A model generated the notes under the pieces. The model made no database searches. It was not told where the DNA came from and saw only the letters and a list, made by a program, of their open reading frames with translations. From BRH-c25 sp035627615 (GTDB lineage: Bacteria > Bacillota > Clostridia > Lutisporales > Lutisporaceae), in contig DASPLL010000080.1 in NCBI GenBank assembly GCA_035627615.1, forward strand, positions 1-64,000: a stretch of 64,000 nucleotides of DNA, given 5' to 3'. Position numbers and translations under genes: made by a program. This document shows, piece after piece, positions 9,074 to 17,301 of this stretch (position 1 is the first letter of the stretch; every line of letters begins with the position of its first letter).

Positions 9074-10933
9074 TTACTCCTTCATGATTATGTTGAATAT
9101 GCTATCACTGTCCAGCTTTTTGAGTGTATAAAGCTCTTCCTTTTCTCCATGAGGTATGAAGCTGTCCTCATAGCCTATGATTTTAACATCAGTATCAGCC
9201 TTTTCCCTGCTTAACAGCTCAAGAACACTGCTTCCAAAGCCACCGCTTATCATATTATCCTCAATAGTGTAAATTATTTCAAACTTCCTTGTCAGCTCCA
9301 GAAGGAGCTTCTCATCAAGAGGCTTTAAGAATCTTGCATTGATGACTGTGAAGCTTCTACCTGCCTGCCTAAGCTTCTCATATACCTCCAAAGCCCTGAA
9401 TACCATATTTCCTTCTGAGATAATCACGCCGTCCTTCCCTTCAAAAATAGTTTCAGCTTTTCCCAGCTTCAGGGGAATATAGGGATATTCAAACTCTTTG
9501 GCATTTCCCCTTGGATATCTTATAGCTGCCGGTCCATCCAGGGATAAGGCAAGCCTCAACATATCTTTTAACTCTCTTCCATCCTTGGGACTCATAATTG
9601 TAATGTTGGGAATATGTCTTAAATAAGTAATATCAAATACTCCCTGGTGAGTCTCACCGTCAGAACCAACTATACCAGCTCTGTCTATAGCGAATACCAC
9701 CGGAAGGTTCTGCATGCAGACATCATGCAGGATCTGGTCGTATGCTCTTTGCAGGAATGTTGAATATACTGCAAATACAGGCCTGAAGCCTCCCGCAGCC
9801 AAGCCTGCGCAGAAGGTGACCGCATGCTGCTCAGCAATACCAACATCAAAAAATCTGTCTTTGTATTTAGCTGCAAATTCGCCAAGACCTGTTCCCTCAG
9901 CCATAGCAGCCGAAACAGCCACTATCCTTTCATTTTGCACAGCAAGCTCCATCAGAGTATCACCGAATAACTCGGAATACGTCTTCTTAGTACTCTTTTT
10001 CTTAAGCTCTCCATTCTCAATAAAAAACGGACTTATGCTATGATACATCTGGGGTCTATCCTCAGATACGGAGTATCCCTTGCCTTTCACCGTAACAACA
10101 TGTATAAGAACAGGATATCCATTATATGCTTTTGCTCTTCTTAACACATCCTCAAGCTTCCGTATATCATGACCATCTATCGGACCTAAATACTTGAAGC
10201 CCAGTTCTTCAAAAATAACTCCCGGGACAACAAGGTATTTGAACCAATCCCTTAAGCCTTCCGCCATCCTGAACATTGTCTTCCCTACAAGAGGGATCTT
10301 GTTCAATACAGTCTCAATCTGATTTTTCAGCTTGAAATATGCAGGTTCGGTTCTGAGTCTGCTTAGATAATTGGATAAGCCGCCTATATTCTGGGATATG
10401 GACATCTCATTGTCGTTTAGTATTACTATAAGATTTGTCGGAAAATCTCCGGCGTGGTTCAAGGCCTCAAAGGACATACCTCCCGTAAGCGCCCCATCGC
10501 CTATGACAGCAATCACAGAATAGTTTTCATGTGCCAGATCCCTTGCTTTTGCCATACCAAGTGCTGCCGATATCGATGTACTGCTGTGCCCTGTTTCAAA
10601 AGCATCATGCTCACTTTCCTCCCTCTTGGGAAAGCCGCTGATACCTCCCATTTTCCTTATACTGGAGAATTTTTCCCTTCTGCCTGTGATAATCTTATGG
10701 ATGTATGATTGATGCCCTACATCCCACACTATTTTGTCCCTGGGTGTGCTAAAAACCCTGTGAAGGGCAAGAGTCAGCTCAACAACACCAAGATTTGATG
10801 CGAGGTGTCCCCCATTTTCAGAAACTACCGTGATAATATAATCCCTAAGCTCAGACGATAGGGTCTCCAACTCTTTGTAGCTCAGTTTCTTCAAATCATC
10901 AGGAGAATTTATTCCATCAAGAATTTTATACAT
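9074..10933 (-). CDS. dxs: 1-deoxy-D-xylulose-5-phosphate synthase
   Basis: A protein of 619 residues, normal for Dxs. It condenses pyruvate with glyceraldehyde 3-phosphate in a thiamine-dependent step, the entry to the MEP isoprenoid pathway. The thiamine site GDGALTGG...NDN lies at about 144-174. The HGGHLASNLG-type start (NGGHLASNLGVVELT) and DGPAAIRYPRG near the C-terminal third are also typical. It sits with ispA, the prenyl chain maker, two genes upstream, which joins the first and last steps of isoprenoid supply in one operon. Confidence 0.98.
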   Translation of the reverse strand: MYKILDGINSPDDLKKLSYKELETLSSELRDYIITVVSENGGHLASNLGVVELTLALHRVFSTPRDKIVWDVGHQSYIHKIITGRREKFSSIRKMGGISGFPKREESEHDAFETGHSSTSISAALGMAKARDLAHENYSVIAVIGDGALTGGMSFEALNHAGDFPTNLIVILNDNEMSISQNIGGLSNYLSRLRTEPAYFKLKNQIETVLNKIPLVGKTMFRMAEGLRDWFKYLVVPGVIFEELGFKYLGPIDGHDIRKLEDVLRRAKAYNGYPVLIHVVTVKGKGYSVSEDRPQMYHSISPFFIENGELKKKSTKKTYSELFGDTLMELAVQNERIVAVSAAMAEGTGLGEFAAKYKDRFFDVGIAEQHAVTFCAGLAAGGFRPVFAVYSTFLQRAYDQILHDVCMQNLPVVFAIDRAGIVGSDGETHQGVFDITYLRHIPNITIMSPKDGRELKDMLRLALSLDGPAAIRYPRGNAKEFEYPYIPLKLGKAETIFEGKDGVIISEGNMVFRALEVYEKLRQAGRSFTVINARFLKPLDEKLLLELTRKFEIIYTIEDNMISGGFGSSVLELLSREKADTDVKIIGYEDSFIPHGEKEELYTLKKLDSDSIFNIIMKE

Positions 10934-10960
10934 TTATTACCCAACCTCATAATTCAAATT

Positions 10961-11404
10961 TTAAACCATTATATTTCCTATTACTATTCCCAATATAGCG
11001 CCTGCAAGTACTTCCTTCGGTGTATGCCCTATAAGCTCCTTGAGCCTTTCATTTGCAAGAGGCTTATTATGAGCCAGGTCTTCAATTATTATATTCAATA
11101 TTTTCGCCTGGTTTCCTGCTGCCCGTCTGACTCCTGCAGCATCGTACATTACCACAAAAGCAAAGCACAGGGATACGGCAAAAATAGCCGAATCCCACCC
11201 GTGTATCCTTCCAATTGAAGTGGAAAGCGCCATCACAAAAGATGTATGGGAGCTTGGCATACCGCCCGAACCCACAAATCTTGTAAGATCAATTTTTTTA
11301 CTGCTGTAGAAGGTCAGTATTATTTTCAGAATCTGTGCTATCAGCCAGGCTGTGAAGCATGCCAGAAGCACCTTGTTATTCAATATCTCTACATAAAAGC
11401 TCAA
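10961..11404 (-). CDS. Divergent PAP2-family (YuiD-like) membrane protein
   Basis: A protein of 147 residues with about four membrane segments. The family motif SGGMPSSHTSFVMAL resembles the central phosphatase motif of acid PAP2 enzymes, and DAAGVRRAAGNQA is the second conserved block of this family (formerly DUF212). The start is a TTG with AGGAGAGG upstream. Its place between ispA and dxs suggests a role in prenyl-phosphate handling, but this is inference; no activity is established for close relatives that I can name. Confidence 0.85.
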   Translation of the reverse strand: MSFYVEILNNKVLLACFTAWLIAQILKIILTFYSSKKIDLTRFVGSGGMPSSHTSFVMALSTSIGRIHGWDSAIFAVSLCFAFVVMYDAAGVRRAAGNQAKILNIIIEDLAHNKPLANERLKELIGHTPKEVLAGAILGIVIGNIMV

Positions 11405-11452
11405 AGAATATCCTCTCCTCAGGTGTTTGTAAAAAAAATATATAATGTAAAA

Positions 11453-12334
11453 CTAATTTTCCCTGTTAATAATATAATCTGCCAACTGGCTGAGATTATA
11501 TCCCCTGTTTCCATAGCCTTCAAGCTTCGACTTAGCTTCAGAAACGAGTTCCTTTGCTATCTGTCCGGACTTCTCCAGTCCATAGAAGCTTATGAAATTT
11601 GATTTATGAATCCTGGCATCCTTATGGATACATTTGCCCAGCTTTTCTTCCGAGCCGGATATATCCAGAATATCATCAGCAACCTGAAAAGCAAGACCAA
11701 TAAGCTCACCAAAATCCATAATATTTTTTATGTCTACTTCTTCAGCTTTGGATAGAATTGCGCCGGCAGCAAGGGAAGCCTTTATAAGTGCTCCGGTTTT
11801 TCTGACATGCATACTTTTCAGAGTATCAAGACCGATGCTCTTATTTTCCGAATACAGGTCTATGCACTGTCCCCCTATCATCCCTAAAATACCTGAAGCT
11901 CTGCAGATGACATCCATTGCCCTTATATATTCATATCTGGGGCTTTCAACTATGATACCCATCATAGTTTCAAACGCATGGTTCAGAAGGGCATCACCAG
12001 CCAGAACAGCATAACCCTCTCCAAATACTTTATGGTTGGTAGGCTTTCCTCTTCTAAGATCATCGTTGTCCATGGCAGGCAGGTCATCATGAATAAGAGA
12101 GTAGGTATGTATCATTTCAATACAGCATGCAAAAGGAAGCACTTCCTCTTCATTGCCAGAGAACAGCTCACAGGATAAAAGCGCAAGAATGGGCCTTAGC
12201 CTCTTACCCCCTGCAAACAGACTATATCTCATTGCTTCGGTAATAACAGGTATCTCCCTGTTTTCTGCTACTAACAAATCAAGCTTCTGATCCACCAACT
12301 GTTTTTTTTCCGACAAATACCGGTTTAAGTCCAA
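11453..12334 (-). CDS. ispA: Polyprenyl (farnesyl/geranyl) diphosphate synthase
   Basis: A protein of 293 residues, all-helical prenyltransferase family. The first aspartate-rich motif is in SLIHDDLPAMDNDDLRRG (about 80-97), the second in FQVADDILDISG (about 217-228). It condenses isopentenyl diphosphate with allylic diphosphates for quinones and carrier lipids. The start codon is TTG, with a strong AAGGAGG 7 bases upstream. Gene order xseA-xseB-ispA-dxs matches Firmicutes. The repeat copy B lies between xseB and this gene. Confidence 0.95.
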   Translation of the reverse strand: MDLNRYLSEKKQLVDQKLDLLVAENREIPVITEAMRYSLFAGGKRLRPILALLSCELFSGNEEEVLPFACCIEMIHTYSLIHDDLPAMDNDDLRRGKPTNHKVFGEGYAVLAGDALLNHAFETMMGIIVESPRYEYIRAMDVICRASGILGMIGGQCIDLYSENKSIGLDTLKSMHVRKTGALIKASLAAGAILSKAEEVDIKNIMDFGELIGLAFQVADDILDISGSEEKLGKCIHKDARIHKSNFISFYGLEKSGQIAKELVSEAKSKLEGYGNRGYNLSQLADYIINREN

Positions 12335-12352
12335 TTTTATGCCTCCTTGATA

Positions 12353-12459
12353 TAGTGCTTATTAACACAGCAAATTTTTTGTCATTCATAGTGTTAATAA
12401 GCACAACCTTGATTCAGTGCCTCGCATGCCCTAGAAGGGATATACGTTACGAGGCACTA
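12353..12459. repeat. 107-bp two-stem intergenic repeat, copy B
   Basis: It aligns without gaps to 2351-2457. Stem 1 here is a perfect 14-bp pair, GTGCTTATTAACAC (12355-12368) with GTGTTAATAAGCAC (12391-12404). Stem 2 pairs 12417-12424 with 12450-12457, with one further pair that is a G/U only in minus-strand RNA. The right end (CACTA) supplies the TAG stop codon of xseB on the minus strand. The ends TAGTGC...GCACTA are themselves inverted. Confidence 0.85.
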
Positions 12460-12675
12460 ACTTATGTTGAATTCCTCCATCGTTTCGCCGCGGTTCATTA
12501 TAGCCATGACCTTCCCCTCTGCTTCTTCCAGCATACCGGAGCACTGCTTCGAAAGAGTTATGCCTTCCTGATAGATTTTTATTGATTCCTCCAGGGAAAT
12601 GTTCCCTGCCTCCAGAGTCTCAACAATCTCTTCCAATCTCTTTAAAGCCTGTTCAAATGAAAAATTCTCATTCAT
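12457..12675 (-). CDS. xseB: Exonuclease VII small subunit
   Basis: A protein of 72 residues, the usual size. The family pattern SFEQALKRLEEIVETLEAGNISLEESIKIYQEG forms two long helices that wrap the large subunit. The start at 12675 has GGAGAA upstream at 6-8 bases. Its stop codon is contributed by the edge of repeat copy B, so insertion of that element may have reshaped the gene end. It works with XseA to degrade single-stranded DNA. Confidence 0.95.
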   Translation of the reverse strand: MNENFSFEQALKRLEEIVETLEAGNISLEESIKIYQEGITLSKQCSGMLEEAEGKVMAIMNRGETMEEFNIS

Positions 12676-12727
12676 AATATTTTCTCCAATCAAGATATTA
12701 TTGTGAAATTATTACATATATATACCC

Positions 12728-13942
12728 TTAGGGTAAGTTGTGAAGCTCCTTCACTTCCATTACTGCTGTCCCATCCTTCAGCTTGATATCAAGCTCTTCA
12801 TAAAGCTGCATTTCTTTTACAGAGGTCAGGAGCCTTCCATCCGATTTCCTTATTACTATACCATAACCCCTGCCGAGTGCGGCTTCAGGATTCAACAGAC
12901 CGAGCTTTCCTGAAGCTTTATCAAGCTCATTCCTGCTTCCTTTCAATATATTCAGCATGTTATAATCCAGATACTTGTTCAGAGCGTCAAGAGTCTGATT
13001 CATATTGAGTATTTTCCTCTCCAGCTGTCTGAACACATTGTCCTTTGATATCCTCTCAACCCTGACTCTCTTATTGTTTATACAGTTTGTTATTGAAGAG
13101 TTCAGAACATATTGATACTGTTTTACCTTGCTCAGAAGATTATACTTGTCCGGTACTGCAAGCTCCGCTGCCGCCGAAGGAGTCGCCGCCCTGAGGTCCG
13201 CAGTAAAGTCTGCAATCGTATAATCCGTTTCATGACCTACCGCCGATATGACAGGTATCTCGGATTCATATATAGCCCTAGCCACCACTTCTTCATTGAA
13301 AGCCCAGAGCTCTTCTATGGAGCCCCCACCGCGGCCTGTAATCACAATATCAACCTTCCTGCCGGAATTGAAATATCTTATTCCCTCTGCAATTTCATTT
13401 TCCGCTCCTGCTCCCTGAACCTGCACCGGGTATAAATATATATCAACAAAAGAGCATCTTCTTTTTATAATTGAAATTATATCCCTTACTGCAGCCCCTG
13501 TTGGAGATGTGACAACACCAACAGCCCGGGGTAAAAAAGGAAGCTTCTTTTTTCTGGCTTCATCGAAGTAGCCCAGTGCGGAAAGCCTTTTCTTAAGCTG
13601 CTCGTAGGCCTTGTAAAGAGAGCCTGTCCCCTCGGGAATCATATCCTCAACATAAAGCTGATACTGACCGTCTCTCTCATATATTGAAAAATATCCTCTG
13701 AGTATCACAGCGCAGCCATCCTCCGGGACAAACTTCAACTTTGAGGCATTGCCCTTGAACATCACACATTTTATCCTTGAATCAGCATCCTTCAGTGTGA
13801 AGTATGCATGACCGGAGGTATGCAGCTTGAAATTGGATATTTCCCCCTTCACATGAAGATGGGAGAGAAGAACGTCGTTCTGAATCAGATATTTTATGTA
13901 GTTGTTTATCTCTGTTACTGTAAATATTCTCTCACTGCTCAT
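12728..13942 (-). CDS. xseA: Exonuclease VII large subunit
   Basis: A protein of 404 residues. It has an N-terminal OB fold (FTVTEINNYIKYLI to about 100, with VKGEISNFK and GHAYFTLKD), a catalytic core with PTGAAVRDI and VDIVITGRGGGSIEELWAFNEE, and the conserved SAVGHETDYTIADFTADLRAATPSAAAE block, followed by a helical tail. The start at 13942 is chosen for GTGGAGG at 6-7 bases; an in-frame GTG at 13954 is less likely. It lies 16 bases after the tsaD paralogue. Confidence 0.97.
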   Translation of the reverse strand: MSSERIFTVTEINNYIKYLIQNDVLLSHLHVKGEISNFKLHTSGHAYFTLKDADSRIKCVMFKGNASKLKFVPEDGCAVILRGYFSIYERDGQYQLYVEDMIPEGTGSLYKAYEQLKKRLSALGYFDEARKKKLPFLPRAVGVVTSPTGAAVRDIISIIKRRCSFVDIYLYPVQVQGAGAENEIAEGIRYFNSGRKVDIVITGRGGGSIEELWAFNEEVVARAIYESEIPVISAVGHETDYTIADFTADLRAATPSAAAELAVPDKYNLLSKVKQYQYVLNSSITNCINNKRVRVERISKDNVFRQLERKILNMNQTLDALNKYLDYNMLNILKGSRNELDKASGKLGLLNPEAALGRGYGIVIRKSDGRLLTSVKEMQLYEELDIKLKDGTAVMEVKELHNLP

Positions 13943-13958
13943 TTCTTCCTCCACGTGC

Positions 13959-14921
13959 TTATAAAGCCTTCATCCCCAGCACTGCCGTACCTGCAGCATT
14001 GTCCGGGGAATAGCCCGGATCTGAAAACACCGGCTTGATTCCATATTTCTTCAGTTCAGTACTGCTATTCAAATAATCCCTTATAATGATATTTGATGCC
14101 ACGCCACCTACCAGCAGCAGCTCATCAGCATCATACTTACTTTTTGCATTCAGCACAGTTTTTTCTATTGATCTTGCGATGCATAAGAACACACCCTTGC
14201 TGACAGCCGCAATTTCCTGGAGCTCCGGTGCTTTAGCCTTGATAAGCCTCTGAACATGGGTCTCAGGACCCGAAAGGCTCATAAAACATTCGTCTATACT
14301 AATGGGAACATCTATTCCCTTTATCTCAAAGTCACCGCACAGTTTGTCCATCTCCTGCCCGCAGGGAAATTTCATACCAAGGGTGACACCAATGCGGTCT
14401 ATGAATTGACCGGCATTCAGATCACTGGTGCCTCCAATCTCTGTAACCTCCAGCTGGTCTTTTTTATGTATATGCAAAAGCTCGGTGGTTCCGCCGGAAA
14501 TATGATATGCCAGAAAGTCTGACTTTATTTCGTACCCAGAGGACCATAACCCCGCCTGTATATGGCTGTCCTGATGGGTTACCTCAATTACCGGGAGCTT
14601 AAGTATGGAACTGATTGTTTTTGCAGTATGCAAGCCTGCCAAAAAAACAGGCATATATGAATCGGCTGCATTCCTGGGCTTTGAACTGACAGCTATACCT
14701 TTTATTGAATCAGCCTCAACTGTTTTCATACACTGCATAAGAAGCCGGCTCAGATTGCCGATATGCTGAAAAAAAGCATCAGACTGTCTGAGTCCCCTGC
14801 CTCCTGCCGAAACATCAAGTATGATCCTGCCGTCGTAACAAAGCTCAAAAGACTCATTTACAGCAGCAATTGATGTTGTATAGCAGCTGGTATCGATGCC
14901 AAGACAATACATCTCAGACAC
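13959..14921 (-). CDS. TsaD/Kae1-like paralogue (M22 glycoprotease fold)
   Basis: A protein of 320 residues with the ASKHA fold of TsaD. The opening CLGIDTSCYTTS matches the phosphate-1 loop, VTHQDSHIQAG stands where TsaD has its HxxxH metal site, YHISGGTTELL matches the SGGHTQL block, and LLLVGGVASNIIIRDYL matches the AGGVAAN block. True TsaD makes the t6A base of tRNA with TsaB and TsaE; their genes are not here, and several metal-site residues differ (D and S replacing E and G). It is therefore probably not the housekeeping enzyme. It overlaps the nusB end by 8 bases and is followed by xseA, the slot often filled by folD. Its function is unknown. Confidence 0.8.
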   Translation of the reverse strand: MSEMYCLGIDTSCYTTSIAAVNESFELCYDGRIILDVSAGGRGLRQSDAFFQHIGNLSRLLMQCMKTVEADSIKGIAVSSKPRNAADSYMPVFLAGLHTAKTISSILKLPVIEVTHQDSHIQAGLWSSGYEIKSDFLAYHISGGTTELLHIHKKDQLEVTEIGGTSDLNAGQFIDRIGVTLGMKFPCGQEMDKLCGDFEIKGIDVPISIDECFMSLSGPETHVQRLIKAKAPELQEIAAVSKGVFLCIARSIEKTVLNAKSKYDADELLLVGGVASNIIIRDYLNSSTELKKYGIKPVFSDPGYSPDNAAGTAVLGMKAL

Positions 14922-15360
14922 CCTTCACATCAGCTTCTCTGATTATCTTGCCCAACACACCGTTGACAAAGCCTCCGGATTCATCAGTACTGTACTTTTT
15001 TGCCAGTTCTATCGCTTCGTTTATGGCTACACTGTCCGGGATATCATCCCTGAACATGATCTCATACAACGCAAGCCTCAATATGGCAAGATCCACCTTT
15101 GCGATCCTTTCCTTCGTCCAACCGGTGGTATTGCTTTGGATCAACCGGTCTATACGCTCCTGTTTCTCTATTGTTCCTTTTATTATCTCTTCTGCAAATT
15201 TGATATCATTGCCGCTGATCGTGTCCTGAAACTTATCTTCACTCTGCTCTTCATCGATATCAAAAAATACCTTCAGCATTTCCTCAAGGTTTTCATTCCT
15301 GTTAAAATCCGTGCTATACAGGAATTTGATTGCAGATTCTCTGGCAAGTCTTCTACTCAT
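14914..15360 (-). CDS. nusB: Transcription antitermination factor NusB
   Basis: A protein of 148 residues, all-helical. It opens with SRRLARESAIKFLYSTDF (the arginine-rich RNA-binding start) and has DRLIQSNTTGWTKERIAKVDLAILRLALYEI and SVAINEAIELAKKYSTDESGGFVNGVLGKI, both hallmark blocks. It binds boxA RNA with S10 and supports rRNA transcription. The start at 15360 has AGGAGG only 4-5 bases upstream; an ATG at 15387 is possible but lacks a site. Confidence 0.96.
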   Translation of the reverse strand: MSRRLARESAIKFLYSTDFNRNENLEEMLKVFFDIDEEQSEDKFQDTISGNDIKFAEEIIKGTIEKQERIDRLIQSNTTGWTKERIAKVDLAILRLALYEIMFRDDIPDSVAINEAIELAKKYSTDESGGFVNGVLGKIIREADVKGV

Positions 15361-15405
15361 ATGTCCTCCTAATATATTGCGAAACAATCTTTTGCAAATA
15401 TTTAA

Positions 15406-15447
15406 ACTAACCCTCCTTCAGCGTAATGCCTGTATAAGAGGGTTAGT
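15406..15447 (-). terminator. Hairpin between asp23 and nusB (attenuator-like)
   Basis: ACTAACCCTC pairs perfectly with GAGGGTTAGT over a 22-base loop. On the minus strand it is followed only by TTTAAATATTT, a weak T-tract, so it may damp rather than stop read-through from asp23. Confidence 0.5.
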
Positions 15448-15458
15448 CTATAATTAGT

Positions 15459-15854
15459 CTATTTGGATTTTACCTCCGGATTTTCCTCTTCCTTTACCTC
15501 TTTTTCAAGGTTTACTCCCTGTATGTGAATGTTTACCTCCACCACGATGAGACCGGTCATTGTCTCTACAGCCTTCTTGACATTCTCCTGTATCTGCCAG
15601 GACACATCGGGTATCCGGACTCCATAGTCAACAATAATATAAAGGTCTATTGCAGCTTCCTTTTCGCCTACCTCCACCTTTACACCCTTTGAAGGGTTCC
15701 TCTTGCCGAGTATCTCAGTTATGCTGTCAGCTATTCCGCCGCTCATTGATGAGACTCCCTGCACTTCTCTGGCTGCTATTTCAGCAATGATTGCAACAAC
15801 GTCATCTGCAATCTTGACATTACCGTACTTATCTAATTTTATCTCTTTTTCCAA
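15459..15854 (-). CDS. Asp23/Gls24 (YqhY-like) envelope stress protein
   Basis: A protein of 131 residues with the Asp23 pattern: GNVKIADDVVAIIAEIAAREVQGV near the start, KGVKVEVGEKEAAIDLYIIVDYGVRIPDVSWQIQENVKKAVE in the middle and VVEVNIHIQGV at the end. The start is a TTG with AAGGGGG upstream. YqhY in B. subtilis sits at the same place, after accBC and before nusB, and affects fatty acid synthesis; accBC is absent at this site. Regulation is probably from the two promoters just upstream. Confidence 0.93.
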   Translation of the reverse strand: MEKEIKLDKYGNVKIADDVVAIIAEIAAREVQGVSSMSGGIADSITEILGKRNPSKGVKVEVGEKEAAIDLYIIVDYGVRIPDVSWQIQENVKKAVETMTGLIVVEVNIHIQGVNLEKEVKEEENPEVKSK

Positions 15855-15895
15855 CTATTGCACCCCCTTGTATGTTGTAAGTGATCCATGAATTA

Positions 15896-15924
15896 ATTAT
15901 AACAAAACCCGAATATATTTACAA
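15896..15924 (-). promoter_or_regulatory. Sigma-A-like promoter of asp23
   Basis: The minus strand has TTGTAA (15924-15919), a 17-base spacer and a perfect TATAAT (15901-15896), 42 bases before the asp23 start. Confidence 0.7.
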
Positions 15925-15958
15925 ATATATGTAATGTTGTTTTACCCGACATTATTAT

Positions 15959-15986
15959 ATTATACAGTAATGTTATATTTATTCAA
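15959..15986 (-). promoter_or_regulatory. Second upstream promoter of asp23
   Basis: The minus strand has TTGAAT (15986-15981), a 16-base spacer and TATAAT (15964-15959), beyond the spoIIIAH stop. It could give housekeeping expression independent of the sporulation operon. Confidence 0.5.
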
Positions 15987-16021
15987 GCTTGCATTTCAGG
16001 GTTATGTACTGCAGCTCATTT

Positions 16022-16627
16022 TCAATTTTTCTTCATTATCTTGATATTCTTCGGATCCAGCTTTGTTTTTCTTACTACTATGTCTTGAATCTGTGCAATA
16101 TTCGAAGGGGTCAATTCCTTTGCCTCTACGATCACTGTTGCCGTGTCATCCGTGAGAAAAACCAGCGCGTCGTTAAAACCCCTGGCAACTATGAGGTTTT
16201 CAATTATCATTTCTTTTTCAGTAAGGGCTACAATCTTTACCAGCTCTTGCTGTGCCATGGTCTTGAAATTTTCTTCCGCTTTCTCACTATTTATTATATC
16301 CTGCCACATTTCTACTTCCTTGCTCCTGTTCTTATCCCTCTCAAGCCTGTATTCCGAGAAGAAGGAGGCTCCTGCAGTCTCTATGGCCTCATTACTGTTG
16401 TCTTCTATCACAGCTGCTTCGCCTTCCAGTTCAGCACCAGTCATTTCCGCAGCTGCCTTATCCTCCTGTCCAACTGCCTCAGTCTCATTTGTATTCAGTA
16501 CTTGCGCATCCAAGTCAAGCTCTGCATCCGCCAGCCTTTCCGAAGTAAAGCTGTTGTATGCATAACCGACAACAAACAGCAGTATTATCATTGAACATAT
16601 TATAATGTTTTTTCTCCTCACTTGCAT
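16022..16627 (-). CDS. spoIIIAH: SpoIIIAH, feeding-tube channel protein
   Basis: A protein of 201 residues with a single N-terminal membrane segment (about 8-24), a polar, acidic linker of variable sequence and a C-terminal YscJ/FliF-like ring domain (KTMAQQELVKIVALTEKEMIIENLIVARGFNDALVFLTDD, then VVRKTKLDPKNIKIMKKN). It sits in the outer forespore (mother-cell) membrane and binds SpoIIQ of the forespore. It is the last gene of the spoIIIA operon. Confidence 0.96.
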   Translation of the reverse strand: MQVRRKNIIICSMIILLFVVGYAYNSFTSERLADAELDLDAQVLNTNETEAVGQEDKAAAEMTGAELEGEAAVIEDNSNEAIETAGASFFSEYRLERDKNRSKEVEMWQDIINSEKAEENFKTMAQQELVKIVALTEKEMIIENLIVARGFNDALVFLTDDTATVIVEAKELTPSNIAQIQDIVVRKTKLDPKNIKIMKKN

Positions 16628-16657
16628 GACTATACCTCCTTGAATTTATATTTCATA

Positions 16658-17281
16658 TCAATTTCTTTCATATACCGTTACTCTGTAAGCAGGAATGTCC
16701 AATACCGTTTGTACTGCCTGGGAAATCTTAAGTTTGACCTTTGAATCCTTTGCCCCTTCCGCAACTACAATTACCCCTTTAACCTCCGGATTTATCTCCT
16801 TTAATATCAAAGGCTTTGAACTGCCTCCCTGAGCGGCTGTAAATACGACCTTATCGTCTGTTGTTTTTTCATTTATTGTTCTGGTTCCGCCGCTTGTGTC
16901 CTTTTCATTGGTCACTTTGTCAGAGATTGATTCATCCTTTGCCGGAATTATCTCACTTCCGCTTTTCAGGGTAATCATAACCGAAACCCTTCCGGCATCC
17001 TGAATCTTACTGAGTATTGATGATAGCTCGTTCTCCAGTCCCCTTACATAATCAGGTGCTGTATTGTCGGCAGTTACTAGATCTGTCTGTGTATCTCCAT
17101 TATTATCATCCTCTTCAGCTGTCCTATCAATTTTTAAATCCATGTAAAAATCAGCAATCAGAATGAGAGCCAAGCCCAGGCAGAATACAATTACTAAGTT
17201 TGTCATGGTTTTTTTAGATAAGTTAAGCATCAAAATATTGTCCTTCTTAAGTTTATCCTTTAACCACTCAAGTAATTTCAT
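16658..17281 (-). CDS. spoIIIAG: SpoIIIAG, ring-forming channel protein
   Basis: A protein of 207 residues with one membrane segment (about 26-45) and the conserved region YVRGLENELSSILSKIQDAGRVSVMITLKSG. This is followed by a Ser/Thr/Asp-rich loop and the closing ring domain block PEVKGVIVVAEGAKDSKVKLKISQAVQTVLDIPAYRVTVYE. It builds a large ring in the mother-cell membrane of the engulfed forespore. The start at 17281 is set by AAGGAGG 7 bases upstream. Confidence 0.95.
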   Translation of the reverse strand: MKLLEWLKDKLKKDNILMLNLSKKTMTNLVIVFCLGLALILIADFYMDLKIDRTAEEDDNNGDTQTDLVTADNTAPDYVRGLENELSSILSKIQDAGRVSVMITLKSGSEIIPAKDESISDKVTNEKDTSGGTRTINEKTTDDKVVFTAAQGGSSKPLILKEINPEVKGVIVVAEGAKDSKVKLKISQAVQTVLDIPAYRVTVYERN

Positions 17282-17301
17282 AAGATTTCCTCCTTGCATT
17301 A

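Noticed and set aside
15989..16594. A long plus-strand frame opposite spoIIIAH.
   Set aside because: The minus strand encodes a recognisable SpoIIIAH with a good start. The antisense product has no motif or ribosome site.
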